From assembly GCA_963669155.1 (NCBI GenBank), contig OZ022593.1, forward strand, positions 7,186,672 through 7,250,671: 64,000 bases of DNA, written 5' to 3'. This document shows positions 33,619-44,686 of this stretch, piece by piece. The notes beneath the pieces are model-generated. The model was given only the letters and a program-made list of their open reading frames with translations. It ran no database searches and was not told the DNA's origin. Position numbers and translations under genes: made by a program. Position 1 is the first letter of the stretch; every line of letters begins with the position of its first letter. The stretch is from Arbacia lixula (lineage: Eukaryota > Echinodermata > Echinoidea > Arbacioida > Arbaciidae).

Positions 33619-34013
33619 GGCCGGGTTTACCAACTTTTCAGAAATTTAAACGCGTTTCCAAAGGCCTTTTCGAACGCGTTTCCAAACGCGTTAAAAAAAA
33701 ATGGTGCGTTTATCAACTCCAAAGGCCTTTACGAATATGGTGCGTTTATCAACTCGATCGCCCAAGTCGAAAACCAGCCTTGTCACCGAAAACATGTGGT
33801 TTAAACGCGTTTCAAAACAGCTTTTGCGTTCATCTTGCTTCTTTAAACGCGTTTAGAATCGTACAAATTTGCTTCAATTTGTTTCAAAACAGCTTTCCAA
33901 ACCCCCTAATCAAAACACCTTTGCGTTTATCAACTCATTTAAACACGTTTAAAAAAAATTAAACGCGTTTGGAAACCTTAATTCTATCAAAAAAAGAGTT
34001 GATAAACATGCCC
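33619..34013 (+). mobile_element. Family B MITE
   Basis: 395 bp, GGCCGGGTTTACCAAC ... AGTTGATAAACATGCCC, flanked by TAT (33616-33618, 34014-34016). The body has repeated aacgcgtttcc motifs, with internal gtttatcaact near 33709, 33743 and 33926. Confidence 0.87.
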
Positions 34014-34016
34014 TAT

Positions 34017-35756
34017 GAGTTCAAACTTAGTTGTGGTTGCAGCAGGACATCAGAAAGAAATAGCCTCCACAGCCTGAAACCTAAGCTATCCTTCAATAGG
34101 AAGAGAGCTCGTTTTAATTGCAGACGAGTTCACATTCCTGTTTTATCATGCTGCACTGTCTGTTATCAGTCACATTTCTATGAATGATATCAGGATGTCG
34201 GCTACATCTGATGCCTCAAGCGAATGTCAATAGGTATTGAAAGAAATAATTAGGCATGCCTCTTGTGTCTAGTGTGTGGACTCGAAATTATCTGCAATCA
34301 AGATTTGGAAGTCATTTTACAAAATCTATCAGCAGTATTACCTTATTATAACATATATGAAACCTTACTGTCATAGCTTCATGAACACTTTCAGGAAAGT
34401 GCAATGAATAAATAATAATTAATAAAATGTATTGCACTGTTTAGTGTATCGCTCAGCAGTTCACTGCTTGCCTCAAGGTAACTGGGAGATACTGTAACAT
34501 GCGTGATTCCGTAAGCCCATTCAGTCGTACACAAACCTTGTTCCTCATGCGTGTTCGTCAGACTAGTCCAGCAATCTCCAAATGTGTCCGAAAACGTCTC
34601 AAAGTGACGCGAAGGCCGAAGTCAGAGGCTACACGTTCGGAAATTCGCAGCCTGCGCTAACGCTATCACTGGATGCGTGCGTGCTGGACTGCTCACTGAG
34701 CTAGACGGAGCATCGCACCGTACCGAACATCTAGCCTAGCTAGCTAGGCTGCCGCGCGGGCTGGGGGTGCGAATACATGAATTACCAGTGGCTGGCCACT
34801 TTAACTGCGGAGCGAAGTTCTGTGCTGTAGGACATTGCGGTCTTGGCATATAGGCTATAGGAACTGCTAGGTTTTGGATGAACCCTGCTCAAAACCTAGT
34901 AATCACTGTAATTCCGCTCAAAGTCACTTTCCAGTCGTATTTTCGTGGGGGAAGTTCTTATGCAGTATTTCCTTCCATTTTCTGTGGTATTTACATAATT
35001 TGATTATTAACCTACCTTTAAAGGTAAGAGATTATAGTGGTAATGATTATAAGACAAGAAAATAGTAATCATTGCAATGCTGTTCTGCCATGATCAGGGT
35101 AGCGACTATATAACGTTGAGTTGATATGTTCACACGGTACTGAAATTGAACAAAATGGAACAAGTGGTCACAGCAGAGCAATCCTGCCTCGATTATCGAT
35201 CCCAAATCTGTACCACTCTTTCCCAAAGCCTTTATGCTCAGTTACCAATTACCACCAATTATTACCTTTTATCCTACTTTAAGGAAATGAGAGAAAGGAT
35301 CTCAGTGGGTTTTTTTTTTGAGCGGCTGTCTTTGGTGCAGATGAGAGGGATCGGTTGACAAGTGACACGAGATCCTCGTCCTGCTAAGTGGCTTGTCATT
35401 GGGAACCAAGATGCTCCCTGGGGAACAGCCCCCTCAGGGAAGGGAGGCTGGCTGTGGGCTGGCTGCTGACGGAAAGAGACGCAAACTTTGACAGCTCTTG
35501 TCAGCCCAGAATGTGGCGTCTTGCTGCCGTGAAGTGCAACATCAACTCATGGATTGCAGTGCCAAATTGTTTGAAATCTTCCATACTGCATATTAGGAAA
35601 AGTCGTTCCATAATTCACCTAGAAATGTTTCGGTGTAGTACATTAGTGTATGAGACCGGAAGTGCGTCAAAATGCTATCTAAGCCCAGCTGTGCATTATG
35701 GGAAGACTTTTCCATATGTGTAATAGTGTCTTTCCCTTCTCCTTCAAGTTTAATTC
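34017..35756. other. No gene seen; CpG-richer stretch at about 34500-34850
   Basis: 34500-34850 has many CpG dinucleotides (acgcgaaggccgaag, gctgccgcgcgggctg) in an AT-rich setting. It could be an unmethylated regulatory patch or an unrecognised element; neither core promoter nor exon can be shown. The rest is AT-rich. Confidence 0.4.
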
Positions 35757-35990
35757 CTTACTTTATAAATCTTAGATAATTAATCATTTATTGATTTATT
35801 CATTTTTTTAATACATGTGTATACATTTATTTATATATTAATTAGGGAATGTATAATTTTTATCTATTCATCAATTTAAGTTGCATTCATATATTGATTA
35901 AATGAGTAGTTAATGCATTTATTCATTTACTAATGTATTAATATGTTAATTTATTAATTTATTAATTTATTAATTTATTCATGTAATCAT
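35757..35990. repeat. AT-rich tract with (TTAATTTA)n
   Basis: About 230 bp almost free of G and C, with a regular attaatttattaatttatt run near 35945-35980. Confidence 0.8.
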
Positions 35991-37327
35991 TCCTTGTGAC
36001 TGGTACATACAGGGTTGATAAAATAAACTGATAAAGCTGTCTGTCTGAACCACAGGGTCTCCAACCCTAAAGTACTTTGACATTTGAGGTTCTTCGCAAT
36101 ACCATCTGTTTAAAATGATATCATATTTATATCGAAATTGATCAGGTTAGAACAAAGTGCGTGTAATGATATTGCATCCTGGGATGGGAGTTGTCTTGAA
36201 TTACATGGGACTTCGTCTTGGCTGTAATTGGAAAAGTAAGCTTTTTCAAATTGGAGGAAGTCACTGAAGAGAAGACACAAGATATTCTGAGATGGATCGT
36301 TTCATGTGGGGTCTCTGTCACAGGAAATCAAGGAGACGGGGGTAAACTGCTTTTTGTCATAAACCATGCTCAAACAATCAAGAAGGATTTAGGGGAAGAT
36401 TTCCCAAATTTATGAATGGTATGCTTTTTTGCAACTGAAGGCTAATGAAGACACGAACGTGATCACGCGGGCCTGATCAAAACCTGATCAGAGGATAGCA
36501 CAGATGAAGACCACCCTTTTGTTACTCGGAGTTTGAACCTGCATCTAGCACAGACTGAACCCTGGAGAGCGCAATAACAATTCCAGTTAATTGTTAACAT
36601 AATAGAAGTTGGTGGCAGTAGTGATCTCATGTGCAGATATATCTGTTATGAATTTGATCACGAGTTTAAAAACGAAGCATCTCTGGAAATGATCTATGAA
36701 AAAAAAAACAGTCCTAAGTAATGTTTTTCGACGACAAATGCAATGACAAACATGCGCATTGATCTGAACATTAACACATTCATCCCTGCCTGGGGAATCC
36801 CCCCACTTTGAGGCTGTTCCTTGGCTGGTATTGATGGGACTCTGTCTATCTTGTCTTGTCACGCAAGCCTTGCCTGCAGAGAGGAAGCGCTGGATCACAA
36901 AGGAACCATTACATCCAGCAGGTTTATCCCCACTGGCTCCAGCCGGCCCGATCATACGCAGATAATGACTTCCGGTGTCACTTTTGAGGGCTTGTTGAAA
37001 ACCTTATATTCCATATTTCAGCTAAGAGCATTAATTGCACCTGTTTATTCATGGGTCTTCATGTAATTGGAATCATTGAGTCATATCATCAAATGAGTAG
37101 CAATTACTTCCACTTGCTGCATATAATAATGCTACAACCCTCCTTTTGTGCTGGTTGATTTTGTAATTCTTTAGAGAAGGCGGTTTAGGCAGAATTGTAC
37201 TGCATTGAATATCGAAATTCTGATGCTTGCCAAACATTGCTGTATTTTAAAAAAATGGTAGCGAGGTTGAGTTGGTTTAGATAACAGCAACATTTAATGG
37301 AAACTAATTCATAGAGGTTGTGACAAG
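35991..37327. other. No supported gene
   Basis: 36200-36415 holds a 71-codon open stretch without ATG (includes KLEEVTEEKTQDILRW); the composition is protein-like, but no homology or splice frame can be shown. Confidence 0.4.
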
Positions 37328-37555
37328 AATCCACCAAAGGGTAGCAGAGTTTTGACTTTTCCAATTCTTAATTTTGTAACGTCACTTGCAAGCTACTGTA
37401 TAATATTTTTTTTAATTTCCATTTTCTCAAAAGGATGTAATTTTACCTACATGTGCGTTTGATAAATCATTCAACACACATTTTCACACACACACACACC
37501 CCTTCTATGGAAAAGATTCAACTCAACTTCAGCGTGGACTTTCCCTTAAAATAGT
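37328..37555 (+). mobile_element. Family C MITE, old internal fragment
   Basis: Retains aatccaccaaagggtagc, ttttgtaacgtcacttgc, tgcgtttgataaatcattca and a gtggactttccctt end. Both outer arms are lost or very diverged. Confidence 0.45.
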
Positions 37556-38569
37556 TGTATAATAAATGCCTAGCAGTCTAGGCTACTCAGATTGGATGTT
37601 GTCACATCTCAGAGTTTATTTGGGTGTCTGTTTTGAGTGGAAGCACGATTTATCACGGCCCTGCTGTATTTCAACATGTAAAGAGTTATTTTTGGTAAGT
37701 TGATGGAGATGTTATCACCAAAGTTCACCATCATCACACACCTACCAGTCCAGAAATATTTACAGCATTTTTGCTCTCCCCCTCACTCATAAATAAACCT
37801 TCCTGGTATTTAAAGGTCATGTACAGCAGTTCTTTTGCAGACATACTCTAATTCTGTAAACTTTTTGCAAGAATAATAGTAATGTCCATTTTGTTTAATG
37901 TAATAGGGAAGTAAATAATTCAAAATTTTATTTTGTACTAAGCCTCTCAGACTCGGCTACTTTTCAAAATGCAAATCAAATTTGTAGGTAAAGTTATCAG
38001 TGATATTTAACTTCAGCTGCATTCAGATGTTATCCTATCACAAAGTTTAGGAGAGCATGGTATGAATCAATATGAAATTGACATCCTCCACATTGTCTAA
38101 TTCTTGATTTATGAGCCCACAGTTACATGACACATTTCATTGCTTACCCAGGAAACATGACATAAGTCATGCCGTGCACAATTTGTTTTTCTTGGGATGA
38201 GAACAGCACGACTGAATGCTCTCATACAACTCTCAGTGGCTTGCCGGTCTGCAATTCTGTCTGCAATTACATGAATACATCATCAATTAAACCACCCGTA
38301 GAGGAATTGACACAGACTTAGTAACCCCAAAATGAAAGTCACAGCAAACCAAGAGGGGAAGGCACTTAGATATATAGACGGAGGACGGATGAATTTCCTG
38401 AAGCTTCAGAAGCTGCTAGTTTACTTCAGTTGTATAGCCACTTGGTAATGTAGCCCAGATAATGTGATTCATGTATGTATTTAAACAAATTTGTCTGCGC
38501 TGGAACTTATGGTGTATAAGTGTCATGGTGCCTTAGAACGTGGGTGTCTTTGAGATCGGGAGGAACGTG
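37556..38569. other. No gene seen
   Basis: Unique-looking AT-rich sequence. Confidence 0.55.
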
Positions 38570-38863
38570 CAGGAAGGGACAGACAGGGGAAAAGGGAGGG
38601 AGAGAGGGAAGGAGATATATAGAGAGAGAGGGAGAGAGGAAGAGGAAGGCACAGGGATGAAGAGGAAGGAGATAAAGGGGAAGGGAGAGAGAGGGAGGCA
38701 CAAGGGAGAAAAGGAAGAAGAGAGAGAGGGAGAGAGGAGGGATAGAGTAACGGAGGTAGATAGAAAGGAGGAGAGATGGGTAGACTGGCAGATAACCATA
38801 GAGCGAGATCAAGGGAAAGTGACCAAGAGTGGAGAGAGAGAAAAGGAATGAGTGTGAGAGAGC

Positions 38864-38905
<42 letters not shown>

Positions 38906-38908
38906 GAA

Positions 38909-38941
<33 letters not shown>

Positions 38942-39110
38942 GAGAGAGGGAGAGAGAGAGAGAGAGGGAGAGAGAGAGAGTGTGTGTGAGTGAAGGAGGG
39001 AGGGGGGGGGGCGGGGAGGAGGAGAAAGAAAGAAAGACAAAGGGATGTGGGAGAAGGGGACAAAGGATGAAGGTAGAAAGGGAGAGATAATGTGATGAGA
39101 AATAGAGAGA
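38570..39110. repeat. Long GA-rich polypurine tract
   Basis: About 540 bp of G and A on the plus strand. The central 38860-38980 is nearly pure GA, then a G run near 39003-39010. The many open frames on both strands are low-complexity artefacts. Confidence 0.92.
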
Positions 39111-39143
39111 TACGGATGGGGTGTGGTGTGTTGGTGCTAGAAA

Positions 39144-39477
39144 GGGCGTGTTTATCAACTCTTTTTTGGGTAGAATTAAAGTTTCCAAACGCGTTTAATT
39201 TTTTTAAATGCGTTTTGATTAGAGGGTTTGGAAAGCTGTTTTGAAACATGCAAATTTGTACGATCCTAAACGCGTTGAAAGAAGTGAGATAAATGCAAAG
39301 CTGTTTTGAAACGCGTTTAAACCACATGTTTTTGGTGACAAGGCCGGTTTTCGACTTGGGCAATCGAGTTGATAAACGCACCGTTTTTTTAAACGCGTTT
39401 GGAAACGTGTTTGGAAACGCGTTCGTAAAGGCCTTTGGAAACGCGTTTAAATTTCTGAAAAGTTGTTAAACACGGCC
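39144..39477 (-). mobile_element. Family B MITE
   Basis: 334 bp, GGGCGTGTTTATCAAC ... AGTTGTTAAACACGGCC, flanked by AAA (39141-39143, 39478-39480). It is the shortest copy, lacking the tandem expansion seen at 19909. Confidence 0.87.
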
Positions 39478-39480
39478 AAA

Positions 39481-40823
39481 GAAGGACTAGTGAGAAGGGG
39501 TAGTACAGACCCTAGAGGGAAGACGGAATTAGGATAAGATGAGTTCAACATGGGTGAGTGGAAGAATGAAGGAAGGGGAAGTACAGCGAGCGAGAGAGGC
39601 GGATGATGGGAGGAAAAGAGAAAGGGAGAGAGGGAAGATCGAGATTTAAACATCAAGAATATAAATGCTGTATGCTGATGTTTATCCAGGCTTCCTCATC
39701 AATGCTTCATCAATCATGCAGGGTGGTTTAAATGTTACTGGAGAGTCTTACAAGAAAATCATTCACAGTGATCTTGTTCTTGGGCAAGCCTAGATTTCTT
39801 GGAATTCTAAGGCCCTTCATGGAAGCAAGTCTTTCCCTTAACCACCTTCTCTGTCAAGGTTAGTGGGCCAATTACTGCCATTTGTTACATTAACAACCTA
39901 GCGTGACGCCCAGCATTACCAACCACCACTCTACTTAACCCCAGCATATCAGCCTGCTGTACTTTATGGAATACCTCAGCTACATTCCAGCATGTACAGC
40001 TATTAGTTTCAGTGACGATTGATTTATAAACATATTGAATATGCAAGCTGTGTTACATTTTCCAAAGTTTATGTCTGTCCTACTTAATACTTGAGAAGAA
40101 ACATACTTTGTTTGTACTTGTGACACAAAATGTTTAAACTGATATATTGTGTTCTGATGACCTTTGACAACAAAGAGCTATAGGATTGGTGTTGGAAGCA
40201 TTGTGCCCTGGCATTTAAATCTTAAAAGTGTTTGTGGGACATTTAAGAGCGATGTGTTTTTTAAGCATCTTCCTTGTGTCACCTCCCCCCTCTCACTCCC
40301 CCCTTTTTTTAAAACGAATGTTACAGATGACACATATATACACATATGTGCACATATATGCACATATATGCACAGACATACAGAAATAATATCTCGACAC
40401 GTTGTATCATATGAAGACAGCATCAAAAACTCAATCGGATAATTATTGACGTGCTCTTGATTGTTTATTCAAGCTATTAAGTATGTGTAAAAATCTCCTT
40501 GCATTCTCATAGCCCTAAATTCACAGGTTAAATCTTGTTCACTTATATATGAGAAGTATCTGTTTTACGTCCTCGAAGAATCTGTGTTATTTCTTGTTTT
40601 AGTTTGGTCCTAAGTTGCATCCGTACTCTATATCTATTTATATATACACCAATTTTACCGGGACTTACGCCTATCAAGCTTGCTTCTAGTAGGTCCCATC
40701 ATATTTCTCTCTCAATTTCCATCTTATCATATATTGTATATTTATGTTGTATTAAGTTGTACATCCAAGTTGGATATTGTATATTATTTTGTTTTGCACA
40801 TTGTATTCATCGAGAAGTATGAA
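39481..40823. other. No ORF seen; possible 3' region of a non-LTR element near 40550-40823
   Basis: No host gene is visible. The part directly before 40824 may be the 3' untranslated end of the element whose tail follows. Confidence 0.45.
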
Positions 40824-40855
40824 AATAAATTGAAATTGAAATTGAAATTGAAAAA
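40824..40855 (+). repeat. Probable 3' tail of a non-LTR retrotransposon
   Basis: AATAAA followed by repeated TTGAAA (four copies). This arrangement is typical of 3' ends of CR1/RTE-type elements. No reverse transcriptase frame is found upstream, so the copy would be 5'-truncated. Confidence 0.45.
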
Positions 40856-41051
40856 TACAACACACACACCATTGCATACATGAATACATACACTCAGCGT
40901 CATTTTCCTGCCTCCTCCCACACACATACACGAACATATTCATACACACATATATACATATTCATACACACATATATACATATAAACAGACACACAATCA
41001 CACACACACACACACACGCACATAAACACACATACACACACACCCACACTA
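40856..41051. repeat. CA-rich microsatellite
   Basis: CACATA-type repeats of about 190 bp, broken by catata segments. Confidence 0.85.
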
Positions 41052-42565
41052 TGTTGACATATTGTGTTTAATATATAAACAGGACTTTTTGGATAAAAGT
41101 GCAGTTAGTGAGTTGAGAGACAAAGTCAAAGTTTGAGCCAGAATGGGCGCAGTCGCCAACAGTTCATCAGCCCATCATGATGGCGCATAAATCATGGCTG
41201 GAGAAATCGCCATGGAAGCGACTGAATCTGACATCTGCATGACAACAGTCTCTGCTATCCTATCACTGATGAGGATCTCAGCACTGACCTCACACTCACC
41301 CTCCAAGCAGTGCTAGATGGTATTCCAGTGTGAGGTGTTCTTGCGGTGTCGGTCTAGCCAAGCACAAGAAAAATCAATCTCACGTGAGGTAATTGTATTG
41401 CCTCTTAAAGACGCGGTCGCCCTTTTGCAGTTCAAAAAAGAAATATGTAAAAAACATGGAAAATGAAAGAAAAAAGTGTATAAGACCTTCCCTCAAATAT
41501 GAGAACTGAAAACTGATTTTGAGTAGAATTGTATGGATTTGCTAGATTTTGAGTAAGTTGTGGACATAACCTACAGCCTAAAGAACGTAGACCGCGGACC
41601 GCACAGAGATGGTTGAATCAAGCGGCGCACCATGATCAAATGTAGCAATACGGTACACGAATGTAAACCATGGTCATTACGTTTCAAACGTAAACAGGGA
41701 TAGTTTTTCACTTCTCCTGAATAGGTTCGTGAAGCTATGACTGTGAAAGTTTATACAAGTTATCGTTAGGGTATAATGCAAGTCCACGCAGAGTATCATG
41801 GCGTTTGTAATAGGGCTATCCTGTTTTTATAGGAAGGGTAGCCCTGAAATTCATGAAATTCACAAAAGTCATGAAATTTGGCATGGATCAGCAGTACACT
41901 CACAGTCAGAGCTAATCAAACCTTTTCATGAAAAGCAAATAAATATCTTTGTTTTATGTTTAAAACACCCCTATTAGTAGTGACCATAGTCGACATTAAT
42001 CTACTGTATTGCCCGTCAGAGTTGACAATACATCAGTTAGTGGGCATCGCTCACATCAACGCATAAATTTCCAGTTTAAATATTGTTAGGGAATTTTGCA
42101 TATACTGTTTTTATTTCCATTTTCCGTGGTATTTTCACAATTTAATTTTTGACCTGCGAACGGCTACTCTACCTTTAAAGGGAGACGGCTCACCATGGCA
42201 GGAGACGTGGTACATTAAAGCTACGATGGAAGACGTACAATATTTTCCATTTCACATGAAAATGTATTGAATAGTCTTGTTTGAAACGGCAGACTCTGCG
42301 GATTGATTGATTGATCGTCATGAAGTAAGAGGCGGAGGCATACTTTGATATCATTAGCAAATGCTCTGCATGTGTTATTAGCCAATGAACACACGCCACA
42401 AATGATATTTGCACATGGGGTTGATTGCAGAACAGTAGGTGCCTGTTTCTGACAGAAAGAAGTAAAAATCAAACGAGGAATTTACTGCACTTTCGTGAAG
42501 AATGTTGATCATTAAGACAAGTTAAACTGTCATATTAAGTAACTGATTTCCTTTTGCTTTAGTCC
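41052..42565. other. No gene seen
   Basis: Unique-looking sequence. 42110-42180 carries the short repeat fragment (ccattttccgtggtatttt ... acctttaaag) also seen near 34960-35025. Confidence 0.5.
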
Positions 42566-43196
42566 AAATGTGCAAGGTCATTATCAAGACTGAAGTTTTA
42601 GACCATATTTGTTGTTGTGTATGGTCTGCAAGTCTACATCAAGGCTTTCCTTTTCTCTCCTACCCATGTGCAAGGTCATTCTCAGGACCAAAGTTTAGAC
42701 TATATATGTTCTGAAAGACTTCATCAATGTCTTCCTTTCTTCCTTCTTCCCCATGCAAGGTCATTATCAAGAACAAAGTTGTAGACCATGTTTGTTGTTG
42801 TTTAAATCTTCCTCTCCCTTCTTCCCAATGTACAAGAACAAAAGTTTTAGACGATGTTTGTTGTTGTGTATGATCTGCAAGACTTCATAAATGACTTCCT
42901 CTCTCTCTCTTACCCCATGTACAAGGTCAAGGCTAAGACAAATTGTTAAAATGGTTTATTGTTGTGTTTATTCTGCAAGACTACATCAATGTTGTTTTTG
43001 TCTCTCTTTCATACCCCATGTGCAAGCCTGCAAGGTCATTATCAAGAACAAAGTTTTATACCATCTTTGTTGTTATGTATGCTCTGCAAGACTCCATCAA
43101 TATCCTCCTTTCTCCCTTCTTCCCCACATACAATGTCATTATCAAGAACAAAGTTTTAGACCATGTTACCTCTCTCTTTCCACAATGAGTCTTTTG
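42566..43196 (+). repeat. Minisatellite, about seven units of 70-115 bp
   Basis: Each unit has caaggtcattatcaagaaca, aagttttagaccatgtttg, ttgttgtgtatg, ctgcaagacttcatcaatg and a CT-rich end with cccc. Units begin near 42566, 42666, 42752, 42827, 42916, 43018 and 43126. More diverged echoes continue to about 44150 (gaggtcataatcaagat, gaggtcattgtcaagg). The short ORFs across it are artefacts. Confidence 0.85.
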
Positions 43197-44347
43197 TTCT
43201 AGATTTTAAACCATATCACATCAATGATCTTGAGGTTTCCTTGCAGATAATATAGTCATGTCCATTTTTTCCTTCTTTTTTTTGGTTATATGTTCGGCAA
43301 TAGTCCATCTTTACCTCCATCTCTCATCTTGCAATTCACTTTTCTTGTCCAAGAACAGACTAAGTATTTTCTTGCTAGGGTTAGTCAGTCAGTAGCAAAC
43401 TTCCAGACCATGTTGTAGTGTATGTTGTGCTCAATTCAATCAATGTTTTCTCCAGCCCGTAACCCCACAACCCCCACCCAACAACCACTTCTTTGCGTGA
43501 ACAGTCTTAAGTGAACCTTTCCTCCCCAATCTAAGGAATGATCTGGATCATACTTCGTTGTGTTGCATTTCCCTCTCAACGTCACCAATGTTTTCCTTTC
43601 GACTCCCCTGCGATTTGTCGAAGACCAGACCGAAACAAAACCCTGGTGCTGCCTATCAGCTCACTCATTGTCATTCATGATTCCAAAATAATCAAAACGT
43701 TTATTGTTTTGCGAAATGTGCTAGAACACCCCTTCACCTTTCTCCATGTTTCACTCTTTATATAAATAAGACTTGACTTTAACAAAATTCTCTTCCTGAT
43801 GCTATTGAAGAGGTCATAATCAAGATATTTAATAATTCAGTCAAGTTTTAAACCTTGTTTGTTTTTCTTGCATATTTTGCTAGATCACCCCTCCCCTTTC
43901 CAGCAGGTCTCCTCCTTTGTCTAAAGACCAGACCAAAACAAACCTTTCTCCCTGGTGGAGTGGAATCTGTGGAGGAGGTCATTGTCAAGGTCGTGCTCCA
44001 GCTGTCGGCTTCCTTCCCAGCCATCTGCCATGGGCGCCACACCCCGCCCTCACATTCCTCTCTGTTGTTTCCAATCAACCTCCTGCCAGGGTCTGGCTAT
44101 TATACCCCTAACATTTCCCTTTTCTTTTCTCTCGTTCTGATCTTCATATGGTCTAGCCCATCCATCTAGAAGTGGTCTTCTATGGGAGCTCTCATTAAGA
44201 TATTTGACATGAGGCTTGTGTATAATTTGTTTAAACACTTTTTAAAAAAATGGTCAACTAATTAGCTGTACGTTATTTCTTAAAAATTAATTTGAACATA
44301 TACAAAGAGAAAATGAGAAAAATAACATACTGCTACTTTGAGGATGT
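43197..44347. other. No gene; degenerate echoes of the minisatellite
   Basis: Weakly related units up to about 44150; no exon supported. Confidence 0.45.
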
Positions 44348-44545
44348 AGTTTATAAGATTTGCTCTTTGCAATTTGGCAGCATATTCCTGAGGTTTTGAT
44401 CCACAAAATAGCTGTGAAATAGGAGAAAAAAAGGGGGAAGGCAAATACTGCATTATTTGAGTAACTACCCAGCTATTGGGAGTGCATCAGCAAAATTGCT
44501 GCAGATGTTGCGTTTGTTTTGTGGATTAGTGGCTACTTTGAGCAG
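44348..44545 (+). repeat. Dispersed repeat family G, partial
   Basis: tttgatccacaaaatagct ... caaatactgca...tttgagtaact ... cagctattgg ... gcatcagcaaaattgctgca ... ttgcgtttgttttgtggat. Confidence 0.6.
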
Positions 44546-44556
44546 GGTGAATGCGT

Positions 44557-44686
44557 TAACTTTAAGGAAGGAGTGAGTCTACTTTAAGAAAGGAATGAGT
44601 CTACTTTAAGGAAGGAGTGAGTCTACTTTAAGGAAGGAGTGAGTCTACTTTAAGGGAGGAGTGAATCTACTTTAAGAAAGGAGTCT
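44557..44686 (+). repeat. 24-bp minisatellite
   Basis: Five to six copies of ctttaaggaaggagtgagt plus cta, with single-base variants. Confidence 0.88.

Noticed and set aside
36200..36415. Protein-like open stretch of about 71 codons
   Set aside because: No ATG start, no recognised family, and splice borders are not convincing; could be chance.
38507..39381. Frames of up to 221 codons in the GA tract and family B element
   Set aside because: Low-complexity Ser/Leu or Arg/Glu repeats, partly running into a MITE.
42891..43202. 103-codon frame with repeated peptide
   Set aside because: Follows the minisatellite unit; repetition is of DNA, with frame changes between units.
42566..44686. CRISPR-like look of regularly spaced repeats
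   Set aside because: Units are continuous tandem minisatellites without unique spacers, in animal-type DNA with no cas genes.
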